Assembly: GCA_965261945.1 (NCBI GenBank)
Contig: CBDHEF010000002.1
Coordinates: 2,666,001-2,730,000, forward strand
From: VXOI01 sp965261945
Lineage (GTDB): Bacteria > Chloroflexota > Dehalococcoidia > Lucifugimonadales > UBA3495
Length of the DNA stretch: 64,000 nucleotides
Reading direction: 5' to 3'
The translations under genes were made by a program, and so were the position numbers. The notes under the pieces were generated by a model that did not search any database, was not told where the DNA came from, and saw only the letters and a program-made list of their open reading frames with translations. Below, in pieces: positions 25,912-33,901 of this stretch. Each line of letters begins with the position of its first letter. Position 1 is the stretch's first letter.

Positions 25912-26509
25912 TCAGGCGGGTTGTGCCGGCGGGTGCAGCACATCGCCGGGGCGGACGCCGGCCGCGAACGCGAGTCGTGCCATGTCTAGGCAGATGTATT
26001 CCTCGGGATCCCAGCCGCCGTCGGCGGTGTGGAGCAGGTACTCGAGGGCGGTGGAAGTGATGGTGTCGACGGACCTGCAGCGGGCCTGGATCTGGGCGAT
26101 GGGCAGGACGTCGATGGGGAGCTTGGCGTGGGGGTTCTGGTCAAGGGCGAGGAGGGCGTGGGCGAAGAGGGCCTGGTGGGAGGGGCCGCTGTCCGCGGAG
26201 CGGCTGGATTCCAGTACCTCGTCGGGCGTGGTCGGGGCGGGCCGGCCGTGGGCGTCGGTCCCGTCCAGTAATATGTGGTGGCGGATGTTCTGTCCGGGGA
26301 AGAGGGTGGCGAACTCGGCCATGGTGAGGTTGCCGGTGCGGGTGGTGGTCATCAGGTTGGCGGCGAGGACGGGGTCGGCTGTGGGCAGGGACGCGCGGAC
26401 CGAGTGGTGTGGTGGCGGGCTCCGGGGCCTTTGCCGGCCCAGTGCGTTCGTTCCAGAGGCGGATGGTGGTGGCGGGGGTCTGGGTGAACGCGTGCCGGAG
26501 CTCGGGCAT
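25912..26509 (-). pseudogene. Hypothetical protein with N-terminal frameshift
   Basis: A frame from 26509 (MPELRHAFTQTPATTIRLWN) loses coding look near 26430, while the frame of MTTTRTGNLTMAEFATLFPG (ATG 26352) is coding-like well before its ATG (SVRASLPTADPVLAANL), so the two probably form one gene of about 198 residues. It ends with LDMARLAFAAGVRPGDVLHP and TGA. Using only the ATG at 26352 gives an intact 146-residue protein. No family is recognised. Confidence 0.5.
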
Positions 26510-26521
26510 GTGGGCGAAGAC

Positions 26522-27205
26522 CTAGTGGTTGGAGAGCCAGCCGGAGGGGGTATCGTCCTGGTCCTGCTGGGGCCGCCAGGAGGTGCGGGCCTGGCAGAGC
26601 AGCTCCATCTTCAGGAGCGCGGGCCAGGTGCTGGTGTCGAGGTCGTCCTGGAGATCGTGGGCCTGCTCCCATTCCTCGGTGCGGTCGGCGCTCAGGGCGG
26701 CGAGGGCGTCCGGAGCATCTTGGGGGATGTGCTGTTCGTGCAGCAGCTGGTTGTTGAGCTCGGAGCGGGTTTCCAGGCCGGGGCGTTCCGCGTTGGAGTC
26801 GGCGTTGGCGACGGCGGCGAGCATGTCGTAGGCCTGGGGGTCCATGATCGAGTTCGTCCAGACCAGGCCGCGCATATTCGGGGGTAGTTGCTGGTGCGGG
26901 TGGAGCCGGGCGGCGGTGGGCTGGGGCGGGTCGGCTGGCTTGAGCATCCGGGCGTGGTCGATGGTTATCAGCTCTTCGGTGGCGAGTAGGAGCTGAACGC
27001 GCATGTGCTCCGGCAGCTGCTGGAACTGCCAGAGGAGAAGGGTTGCTGGGTCGCCGGTGTCGTCGGGCGGCTGGGTGTCGTGGGTCTCGTGGTAGAGCCG
27101 GAGGATCCGGGTGAGGGAGGCGCTGTACTCGGCTTGGGCGCCGGGGCTGAGGGCGGCGAACTGCTGGAGGATCTGTTGCTCCTGTTGGTGATTGGATGCG
27201 GTCAT
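26522..27205 (-). CDS. Hypothetical helical protein, 227 aa
   Basis: The protein MTASNHQQEQQILQQFAALS is rich in Gln, Leu and Ala and predicted helical throughout (LLLWQFQQLPEHMRVQLLLA). Its ATG overlaps the stop of the Myb-like gene (ATGA). It ends at a TAG, after which the frame remains coding-like into the next gene (VFAHMPELRHAFTQ), so the two might once have been one reading frame. No family is recognised. Confidence 0.6.
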   Translation of the reverse strand: MTASNHQQEQQILQQFAALSPGAQAEYSASLTRILRLYHETHDTQPPDDTGDPATLLLWQFQQLPEHMRVQLLLATEELITIDHARMLKPADPPQPTAARLHPHQQLPPNMRGLVWTNSIMDPQAYDMLAAVANADSNAERPGLETRSELNNQLLHEQHIPQDAPDALAALSADRTEEWEQAHDLQDDLDTSTWPALLKMELLCQARTSWRPQQDQDDTPSGWLSNH

Positions 27206-27866
27206 TCTGCGGGCGGCTCCTTGGGGGTGTGGTTGTCGGGTGTGGCTGGGTCGCCGTTGTTCTTCGGGGGGGAGAAGTCCTGCGAAGTCCTGCGAGGAGG
27301 TCCACCACTGTGATGAGGTCGACGTTTCGGCCGTCGAGGTCCTGTGGGTAGCGGCGGAGGAAGTCGCGGAGGTTGCAGTCCTTGATGTGCCACATGAACA
27401 TGTCCGCGTCCGCGTTGGTGGAGTTATGGCGTTCTGACTTGAGGGCGCCGCATTGGATGCGGTTTCGGACCCATTTGTGGTCCTTGCCCACAATGGCGCA
27501 GACCTCGTTCATGGTGAACCAGCCGGCGCGGTCGCGGCGGTGGAGGCTGAGGCGTTTGAGTCGGACTGTGATGGCGTTGACCGAGCGTTTCATCATCTTG
27601 GCGATGCGGACTGGGCTGTGGTGCGGGGCGAGTTTGCGGAGGGTGTCGTCTTCGTGGTCCGTCCAAGGGCGTCGGTCGGAGCGTTTGGCGATGCCCATCT
27701 TGGCGATCTGGGTGGTGACTGCGAAGGGACTGACGCCGAGGGTGGCTGCGATTGCGTCGCGGGACTTGTGGGTGCCCTGGTATGAGTTGCGGACGTGGTC
27801 TCGTTCCTCTTCGGTCCATTTGTGGTGGGGGACGGGTGGCTTGTCGGTAGAGGGGCGTTTCGGCAT
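27202..27866 (-). pseudogene. Myb/SANT-like DNA-binding protein, frame broken at a 10-bp repeat
   Basis: The N-terminal half has two tandem segments with Trp and hydrophobic spacing (HHKWTEEERDHVRNSYQGTH, then RRPWTDHEDDTLRKLAPHHS), each followed by an HTH-like helix pair, then AGWFTMNEVCAIVGKDHKWV. The frame is lost after VVDLLAGLRRTSP at the duplicated 10-mer at 27274-27293; the natural ending (SPPKNNGDPATPDNHTPKEP, TGA at 27202) is in another frame and overlaps the next start. It probably is a transcription regulator of the island. Confidence 0.65.
27274..27293. repeat. 10-bp tandem duplication at the frame break
   Basis: GAAGTCCTGC occurs twice in tandem. Two copies put the downstream sequence out of frame; a third copy, or none, would restore the natural C-terminus of the Myb-like gene. 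Confidence 0.8.
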
Positions 27867-28372
27867 CGCGGGTCTGCCTCTGGATAGGGAGTGGTGGGAC
27901 GGGGGTTGGTGGAAGGGGGTGTTGGGGGGTGACCGGCCGCGGGGTGACCGGGGCCGGTCTTTGGTTTGCTGGCCCTGGTGAGGGGTTCGGGACCCACCAG
28001 GTCAGGCGTCGGTCTGCGGTTGACGCAGCGGGCCGGGGACTCCAACGGTTGATTGGCCGTGGGGCTGTGGTAGCCGGACAGTCCTGGCGTCGCCTTGTGA
28101 TTGTAGCACCGGACGGGTCATTGGAAAGCGTGGGGGCGGTAATGGTTTGGAAAGGAGGGGGGGAGAGCGGTTGTGTGAGGGTTGGTAGAGGGGGTACGGC
28201 GTCGTGGCTGGGGGAGTGGAGGGGGGTTGCGGGGTGATGCCTGGTTGGGCTAATATCTGCTGGTCCTTCGGCGGGGGGGTTCAGTAATGTGTGCCGTCGG
28301 AGGGTAGGTGTGGGGACGGCCTTTTCCCGTTGAGGGGAGCGGCCGCCCCCTTCCGTGTTGGCGGGGTCTGGG
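27867..28372. other. 506-bp noncoding region upstream of the Myb-like gene
   Basis: No gene is apparent. On the minus strand TTTCCA, 16 bases, TACAAT (around 28094-28121) could be a promoter for the downstream series. The rest is a G-rich plus strand without clear structure. Confidence 0.4.
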
Positions 28373-28819
28373 TCAGAAGGGCAGGTCGTAGTCGTCGCTG
28401 AGCCTGTGGAAATAGAACCTGAGCTCGGCCATGCGGCGTCCTTCGCGGTCTGCCTGCAGGGTCTCGGCCATCGAGCGGGGCCGGACGTCGTCGAGCAGCA
28501 GGTTGGAGGCGTTCAGGGCCACCTCGGCCCGGTTGGCGGCGTAGGTGTTGCCCTCGCGGTCGAAGCGGCGGGACAGCCGGGCGATGAGGCGGGCCTGTTC
28601 CGGGGTGAGGGAGCCGTTCTGCTGGGGGTCGCCCTGGTCGAGGAGGAGGTCCTGGAGGTTTTTGTGCTCGTGCGGGGTCCGCCACTTGATTGTCTACAGG
28701 AACTGGTGGGTGCGGGAATCGGCCTCGAAGGGCTGGTTGCCGTGGTGCAGGGTGCGGGTGCGGACGTAGGTCGGCAGGTGGTCCGGGATGTGGGCGTGGA
28801 TCTGTGTGCTGGCGTTCAT
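28373..28819 (-). pseudogene. Hypothetical protein, 148 codons with an in-frame TAG at codon 42
   Basis: From the ATG at 28819 the frame reads MNASTQIHAHIPDHLPTYVR to THQFL, then TAG (28694-28696), then continues as coding sequence (TIKWRTPHEHKNLQDLLLDQ, PEQARLIARLSRRFDREGNT, AELRFYFHRLSDDYDLPF) to TGA. GC-rich third positions and residue content persist on both sides of the TAG. It is either a nonsense mutation or a read-through codon. No family is recognised. Confidence 0.6.
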
Positions 28820-28884
28820 TGCGGGGCCTCCTGGCGTGTATTCTGCGTGTGCGTCCGGGAGCTGGGCTGGTTCCGGGGGTGCGG

Positions 28885-29115
28885 TCAGGCAGGGATCCTG
28901 GTGAAGGATTCAAGGTGGAAGAATCCGGCGGGGTCCTGGCGGCCGGTGATGTCCACGTTGTCGCCGGTGCGGAACGGCAGGGGGTCGGTGCCGGGTGTAC
29001 GGAGCCTGACTCCGATCTGGATGTGGCCGTCTTGGGTTACGAAGGAAAAGAATTCGGAGGGGTGTCCCTCGGAGCCGAAGGCTGGCTGGGGGGCCTTGCT
29101 GATTTTGACGTGCAT
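28885..29115 (-). CDS. Hypothetical protein, 76 aa, beta-rich
   Basis: The ATG has AAGGAG six bases upstream. MHVKISKAPQPAFGSEGHPS is followed by alternating hydrophobic strands (HIQIGVRLRTPGTDPLPFRT, DNVDITGRQDPAGFFHLESF) suggesting a small barrel, possibly OB-like. It is intact. No family is recognised. Confidence 0.6.
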   Translation of the reverse strand: MHVKISKAPQPAFGSEGHPSEFFSFVTQDGHIQIGVRLRTPGTDPLPFRTGDNVDITGRQDPAGFFHLESFTRIPA

Positions 29116-29308
29116 GGTCTGCTCCTTGTATTTGAGGTTCTGGTTCTTGAGGTGCTGGCAGTCGCCGTATTTACCCTTCTTACGAGCAGCCTTTGGGCGG
29201 TGCGAAGCTCCGGTCGTTGTGTGGTCGGGGCGGGTTCGGAGTCGCGCGTCCCGTGCGGTCTGGCCCTTGGGGGGCGTGAACTGGGCGGCGGTGGTCCGGG
29301 GTCTGGCC

Positions 29309-29497
29309 CTAGTTGACGTCCCTGGCGATGCGGAGGGAGAGGGCGACGCGGGTGTCGTCGTGGAGGTCCAGTGGGTCGCCTCCGTCCATTGGGTGTGCGG
29401 TGTCCTTGGACGTGCGGAACTCGATGCGTCCGGTCTGGCGGGAGCTGTCCGGGTCCGTGAGGTCTGGCAATCTGCTGAGCTGGTTTCGGTCGAACAT
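29309..29497 (-). CDS. Hypothetical protein, 62 aa
   Basis: The ATG at 29497 has AAGGAG nine bases upstream. MFDRNQLSRLPDLTDPDSSR leads to a strand-like end (DTRVALSLRIARDVN) and a TAG stop. It is intact; no family is recognised. Confidence 0.5.
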   Translation of the reverse strand: MFDRNQLSRLPDLTDPDSSRQTGRIEFRTSKDTAHPMDGGDPLDLHDDTRVALSLRIARDVN

Positions 29498-29714
29498 GAG
29501 AGGGCTCTCCTTCAATTTGGTTTATCTCTCATCTATTCGGTGTGTCAGCAGTTGGTCTCTTGGGGGACCTGTGCCGTGTGTTTGCCAGGGAGCTGGTCGG
29601 CTTTGCTCTTCGGGGGTGGTGGGTGTCGTGGCCGGTCACGTTGGTCAGGCGGTGAATATAGCAGTGGCGTTGAGGGTTGCGGTTGCGGGGATCCGCCCCT
29701 GTGGGGGGTGTGGG

Positions 29715-30128
29715 TCAGTTGACCTGAAGGTAGCGGTTGATGACCTCGCGGGTGTACTCGCTGGCTGGTGAGTAGTAGATGAGGGCCTGGGCTAGTTTGT
29801 TGTCGCGGTCGGTCACGGTCTCGCGGTGGATGCTCTCGGCGGGGTACATGACCGCGGAGATGAGGATGCCGTCGTGGGGGGATATGCCGGCGGTCATGTC
29901 GACGGTGACCAGCTTGTCCCAGGGGCCGGTGACCATGTGCCACGATGCGGGAGGTTCCAGTATGAGTTCTTCCATGTCGATCTGGTCGAGGGGGGATTCC
30001 CAGTCGTCGTCGGGGATGGACAGGTTGCGGGCGGTTTGGGAGGTGAAGACCTGGTAGGTGCCGTTGTAGTCCAGGGACGGGGGCAGGGCGCCGTTGGCGA
30101 TGGTCTCTTCGATTTCTGGGGATAGCAT
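29715..30128 (-). CDS. Hypothetical protein, 137 aa
   Basis: The ATG at 30128 has GAAGGAG upstream. MLSPEIEETIANGALPPSLD is followed by PASWHMVTGPWDKLVTVDMT and GILISAVMYPAESIHRETV, a mixed alpha/beta pattern. TGPW is shared with the 190-aa protein at 12132. It is intact; no family is recognised. Confidence 0.6.
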   Translation of the reverse strand: MLSPEIEETIANGALPPSLDYNGTYQVFTSQTARNLSIPDDDWESPLDQIDMEELILEPPASWHMVTGPWDKLVTVDMTAGISPHDGILISAVMYPAESIHRETVTDRDNKLAQALIYYSPASEYTREVINRYLQVN

Positions 30129-30166
30129 GGTGTTCTTGCTCCTTCGGGTGGTACGGGGTGCGGTGG

Positions 30167-31108
30167 CTAGTTGGGAAAGATGTAACGGCGTCTTCGAGGA
30201 TGATGCGGCTGGAGTCGTTCTGTTGGTCCCGGACGGGGATGGAGGGTCTGCGGCAGGATCGGGACGTGAATGCCCCGCGGGGTCTGCGGTGGGCGAGGGC
30301 CCTGGGGACGGCGATGTCGGCAAAGGTGGTTGCGACTTGGGGTGATGACAGGTTGGTCGTGCTCATGGGGGTCGCGGGGGTGGGTGGGCTCGCGCTGGCG
30401 GAGGAGCGACAGGGCTAGTGTCAGCGGGACTCCGGTGCTCTCGTCGAAGCACGGGACGTTGTCTCTGGGAGAGTTGACCAGCATTCTGGGGTCATCGTCC
30501 GTGCTGCAGCCGGTGCAGCTGTAGCCGTTTTCGTCGAGCAGGTTGGCTGGTTGCTGGCAGGTGAGGCAGAGCTCGGGCATGACGTTCCGCATGAGCATGG
30601 CGGCGGTGTAGCCGGGGTTGATGGCGTTCAGTGCGGAGAGGGCCTGGAGGGGTGTCGGGTGTACGCGGACGGTCAGGTCGGTGGGGTCTGCGAGGTCGTA
30701 ATGGTAGCTGGCCTGGTCGCCAGGTGCGATGGCGTTGCTGATGGGGGTGTGCATGAACTGGATGTTTGGTTCGCAGATGGGTTCCGGGGGCCACTCAGGG
30801 CAGAGGTAGAGGGTGTCCAAGTCTCTGAAGAGGCTTAGATGAAAGCAGCATTCTAGCCAGGTGGCCCGCAGGTAGATGTCGAGGTCCGAGAGGGTTGAGC
30901 CGTGTTCGAACACGAGGTAGACGGCGTACGCGTTGTTTTTGTCCGGGTGGTCGCCGTGGACGCTGACCATGGTGGGAGGCCGGGAGTCCGGGGGCGGGTC
31001 GGGCTGTTTGCGCAGGCAGGCGCGGAGGTGCTTCATGGCGCCGCGGGTTTCGTAGGTGTTCTTGCAGAGGAGGCAGTGTGTGCGGTTCTGGACGAAGGAA
31101 AGGGACAT
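30167..31108 (-). CDS. Zinc-finger plus pRiA4b ORF3-like protein, C-terminus uncertain
   Basis: The N-terminus (HCLLCKNTYETRGAMKHLRA) holds a C-x2-C...H...C zinc site. Residues about 55-110 contain AYAVYLVFEHGSTLSDLDIY followed by LRATWLECCFHLSLF, the signature of plasmid pRiA4b ORF3-like domains, a family known from plasmids and transposons. A second cysteine cluster (CLTCQQ...CTGC) follows near residue 195. After about residue 240 the frame becomes Pro/His/Arg-rich and other frames look equally good, so a frameshift near 30390 is likely and the true end may differ. DNA-related function is plausible. Confidence 0.65.
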   Translation of the reverse strand: MSLSFVQNRTHCLLCKNTYETRGAMKHLRACLRKQPDPPPDSRPPTMVSVHGDHPDKNNAYAVYLVFEHGSTLSDLDIYLRATWLECCFHLSLFRDLDTLYLCPEWPPEPICEPNIQFMHTPISNAIAPGDQASYHYDLADPTDLTVRVHPTPLQALSALNAINPGYTAAMLMRNVMPELCLTCQQPANLLDENGYSCTGCSTDDDPRMLVNSPRDNVPCFDESTGVPLTLALSLLRQREPTHPRDPHEHDQPVITPSRNHLCRHRRPQGPRPPQTPRGIHVPILPQTLHPRPGPTERLQPHHPRRRRYIFPN

Positions 31109-31155
31109 TTGAGCTGATGACCTTATGGCGCGGGTTGTGCTGACCTGGGGGAGGT

Positions 31156-31266
31156 CTAGGGGTCCTGGTGTGGAGGGGTGTCGTGGATCAGCCAGGGGTT
31201 GGGGGCGCCGGATTCGCGGAGCTTTTGTATTTGCTGGTCGTCCAGCAGGGCGATGAGGCGCAGCAT
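31156..31266 (-). CDS. 36-aa small ORF
   Basis: MLRLIALLDDQQIQKLRESG ends NPWLIHDTPPHQDP before a TAG. Composition is coding-like, but there is no clear ribosome binding site and the frame is open upstream. It may be the tail of a longer gene. Confidence 0.4.
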   Translation of the reverse strand: MLRLIALLDDQQIQKLRESGAPNPWLIHDTPPHQDP

Positions 31267-31327
31267 GATGTTGGGTGGGCCCCCCGGGTGGGGTGGGGTC
31301 GGGGGTGGCGCTGACAGGGCTGGCGGT

Positions 31328-31732
31328 CTAGGCTTGGAGGTCGATTCTGGCTTGGCGGCCGGTCAGGTCGTTGTGGTCGTCCATTACCGGCAGGAGGGAG
31401 GTCAGGGTGTTCTTGTTGGAGGGCACGAGGATGATGCCGAACAAGAGGGTGAGTGGGTGTGTGGTGGGGCCGGGCAGGGGACGGGTGTCTCGCCCGGGGG
31501 GAGTGTTGGCCTCGGAGTGGACCAGGCGGGTGAGGTCGCCGCCGTGCATGAGAATGCGTACCGTGGCGCGGTGCAGCAGGAGACGCAGGATGGCGCTGAG
31601 CGCGGACTGGTCGGTTGGGTGGTTGACGGGGACGTTCCAGAGTCGTTCGACGAGGGCGCTGGGCGGTCCCTGCCAGTGGTCGGGGTGGATCAGCTCGGGG
31701 TCGTCCTCGGGCTGGAAACGGTTTTGGAGCAT
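31328..31732 (-). CDS. Hypothetical protein, 134 aa
   Basis: The ATG has AAAGGAG nine bases upstream. MLQNRFQPEDDPELIHPDHW is followed by a helix with hydrophobic face (SALSAILRLLLHRATVRILM) and a strand (THPLTLLFGIILVPSNKNTL). It is intact, soluble and of unknown family. Confidence 0.6.
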   Translation of the reverse strand: MLQNRFQPEDDPELIHPDHWQGPPSALVERLWNVPVNHPTDQSALSAILRLLLHRATVRILMHGGDLTRLVHSEANTPPGRDTRPLPGPTTHPLTLLFGIILVPSNKNTLTSLLPVMDDHNDLTGRQARIDLQA

Positions 31733-31786
31733 GGGGGTGGGCTCCTTTGGTGTGTTGGGGACGCTCGGGTGCGGCCGGTGCCGGGG

Positions 31787-32413
31787 TCAGGCGGAGATGG
31801 TGATGGCTTCCAGGATGGCGGCGGTGGTCGCGGCCCGCTCCTGTGGGTTCGTTGCCTCGAGGATCTCGCGGGCGAGCTCCATGGCGTACTGGTCGAACAG
31901 GTTGTAGGCCTCGTCGGTCTCGATGTGCATGGACGCGTGTTCGTTGATTATTTCGATGAAGCGGGGTGCGATGGGGCGGAGGGCGGCCTCGCCGACCGGT
32001 GGATCGTTACCGAGCCAGGCGCCGTGTTCGGAGTGGCCCAGGGCGAGTCGGACATCGGTCTCGATGAGTTTCAGGGACTCGTGGAGTATGCGTTCGCGAG
32101 TGACGGCGCCGTTGACGGGGATGGGCCGTAGTTCTCCGGGCGTCGGCAGGGGGCGTTCGCGGTGGGAGCGGGTTCGGGCACAGGGGAGCGGGTGGTGGTT
32201 GACCGGGTCGTCCGGAGTCCAGAGGAAGGTGTAGCGGTCGCCGCGGGCCATCACGGCTGTGTGGTCCTGGAGTACCATCAGGGGGCTGGGGTTGTTCTCG
32301 TGGCCGGCGGGTCGGGTGTCGAGGCGGAGCCGGACGAAGGAGAGCATCTCGATCTCGCCTTGGGCGTCGTGTATGTCCATGGCCTGTTCGGCTAGGCATT
32401 TCTGTTCGGTCAT
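31787..32413 (-). CDS. Hypothetical protein, 208 aa
   Basis: MTEQKCLAEQAMDIHDAQGE starts a protein with strands (MLSFVRLRLDTRP, DRYTFLWTPDD) in the first half and helices (RFIEIINEHASMHIETDEAY, EAITISA) in the second. AGGAG precedes the start by 13 bases. It is intact; no family is recognised. Confidence 0.6.
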   Translation of the reverse strand: MTEQKCLAEQAMDIHDAQGEIEMLSFVRLRLDTRPAGHENNPSPLMVLQDHTAVMARGDRYTFLWTPDDPVNHHPLPCARTRSHRERPLPTPGELRPIPVNGAVTRERILHESLKLIETDVRLALGHSEHGAWLGNDPPVGEAALRPIAPRFIEIINEHASMHIETDEAYNLFDQYAMELAREILEATNPQERAATTAAILEAITISA

Positions 32414-32450
32414 CGTGTGGTCAGGTCTCCTGGTGGGGTGGGGCCGGTGG

Positions 32451-33101
32451 TTAGAGGATGCTGGTAAGCAGGGTGTGTATCGGTTCGGCTGGTTCGTGGC
32501 CGTCGCATTCGTCGGAGAGCTCCCGCAGTGTCTCGGCGCGGGCTTCGGTGATGGATGCGAGGAGCAGCTGTACCGGCGGGTGCGGCGCTTCCAGGGTGGC
32601 GGTGAAATCGAGCACGATGGGGATGGAGGGCATGGTCAGGACTGAGATGTGCAGGTCCAGCCAGGCGCAGCGGGCGGTCAGTGACGAGTGGAAGGGGTCG
32701 TCTATCTGGTGCCACTCGACCTTGTGGTTGCGGGTGGCGTGGCCGAGAGCCTGTATGAGGGTGCGTACGCCGTCGTCGTCGCCTTCGAGCACCTGCTGGG
32801 GCAGGTGGATTTCCTGGGCGGCGTCTGTGAGCGTCTTCCGGCGCATCCGGGCGAGCAGGTGTGCCTGGGCCTCGATGGCGGCGACGTGCGGCGAGTCGGA
32901 GGAGGTGACCACGGTCCGCAGGGGGTGGGGGATGATGAGGCGGAGGTGGCCCGGGTCTCCTTGGATGGTGAACAGGGCCTTTGTCGAGCGGGCGGTCAGG
33001 TCGCCGTCTTCCGCGCTTTCGGTCCAGGAGAGGCGGTTGGAGGTGGTGGACCTGAGCAGGGCGTGGAGGAGCATTTCGGTGTCGGGGTTGAGTGGGGCCA
33101 T
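32451..33101 (-). CDS. Hypothetical protein, 216 aa
   Basis: The start at 33101 has GAGGA six bases upstream. MAPLNPDTEMLLHALLRSTT leads to strand-rich sequence (ALFTIQGDPGHLRLIIPHPL), a helical stretch (IEAQAHLLARMRRKTLTDAA) and a last strand-helix part (IPIVLDFTATLEAPHPPVQL). Intact and ended by TAA. It has the same general build as the gene at 31787. No family is recognised. Confidence 0.6.
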   Translation of the reverse strand: MAPLNPDTEMLLHALLRSTTSNRLSWTESAEDGDLTARSTKALFTIQGDPGHLRLIIPHPLRTVVTSSDSPHVAAIEAQAHLLARMRRKTLTDAAQEIHLPQQVLEGDDDGVRTLIQALGHATRNHKVEWHQIDDPFHSSLTARCAWLDLHISVLTMPSIPIVLDFTATLEAPHPPVQLLLASITEARAETLRELSDECDGHEPAEPIHTLLTSIL

Positions 33102-33142
33102 TGGCGTTCCTCGCAGGGTGGAATCGGGCGGGGTGGCGGTGT

Positions 33143-33409
33143 TCAGCAGAGGTATTCGGGCGGGCGCAGGGGCGTGAGCGGCATGGGCTTGGCCGAGAGG
33201 CCCAGGATGGGGCCGTTGTCGTGGGTGGGAATGTCCTGGAGGTGCCAGTGCTTGTTGCATACGAGGCATTCTGCCAGGACGGAGCCGCCGGTGGCTATGT
33301 GGACGATGCCGCCGGAGAGTTCCTGCTCCGGCTTGCAGCACTCGATGCCGATGGCGTCGGAGGTGGTGAACACACCGGGGTTGATGGGTTTGTAGACTTG
33401 GACTCTCAT
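33143..33409 (-). CDS. Hypothetical protein with cysteines, 88 aa
   Basis: The ATG at 33409 has AAGGA upstream. MRVQVYKPINPGVFTTSDAI is followed by two cysteine pairs (GIECCKPEQ and ECLVCNKHWH), consistent with a small metal-binding protein. It is intact. No family is recognised. Confidence 0.55.
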   Translation of the reverse strand: MRVQVYKPINPGVFTTSDAIGIECCKPEQELSGGIVHIATGGSVLAECLVCNKHWHLQDIPTHDNGPILGLSAKPMPLTPLRPPEYLC

Positions 33410-33432
33410 GTTGCGGCGTCCTTTTTCGGCGT

Positions 33433-33897
33433 TCAGGTGGTGGGTGGGACCCACAGCACCTGGTTCAGGACCTGGTCGTGGGACAGGCCCTCGGGGGGCG
33501 AGGGTCGCCTGGAACTCGAGGAGGCGGGCGGCGATGGTTCTGGCGTTGGCGACCGGGTGCTCCGGGTCGGTGTCGGGAGTGGCGGTGGGGTCCGGGTTGT
33601 TGATGTGCGGTGGGTTGAGGGTCAGGGTGATGGTCTGGACGGTTACCCGGCAGGTGCGGCCGGTCATGAGTGCGGGGTTCATGCGGAGCAGCCGGTCGAT
33701 GAGGACGAAGTCCTAGTCCTGGCGGGTGCGGTGGTCGGGGATGTCGTTGGAGCGGTCGCTTCCGGCGCCGTGGGCGGGGGGCAGGTCGATGACGGTCACC
33801 TGGCCCTTGGTGCGATACGAGCACGGCGTCTATGTGTACGGGGTAGCCGATGATGAGTGTGCCGGGTACCCCGGAGGCCTTGAGTATTGGGGGCAAT
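33433..33897 (-). pseudogene. Helicase-type N-terminal (nuclease-like) fragment with two frameshifts and one TAG
   Basis: The fragment starts abruptly near 33897 (LPPILKASGVPGTLIIGYPV) and reads HIDAVLV, shifts frame near 33815 to TKGQVTVIDLPPAHGAGSD, meets a TAG at 33713-33715 between RQD and DFVLIDRLLR, continues MNPALMTGRTCRVTVQTITL and, after a run of six C near 33494, ends in a third frame EGLSHDQVLNQVLWVPPTT. The pattern (IDAVLV...GQVTVIDL...RQD, RLRVPIQT-like strand) resembles the N-terminal NERD-like region of some UvrD-type helicases; this is from memory of the family. The 5' end is cut at the border with the lipoprotein gene, so it probably marks the island edge. Confidence 0.5.
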
Positions 33898-33901
33898 CCA
33901 G

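Noticed and set aside
28281..28913. 210-aa Pro/Arg-rich protein
   Set aside because: The true frame is the 148-codon gene with an internal TAG; this frame is low-complexity shadow.
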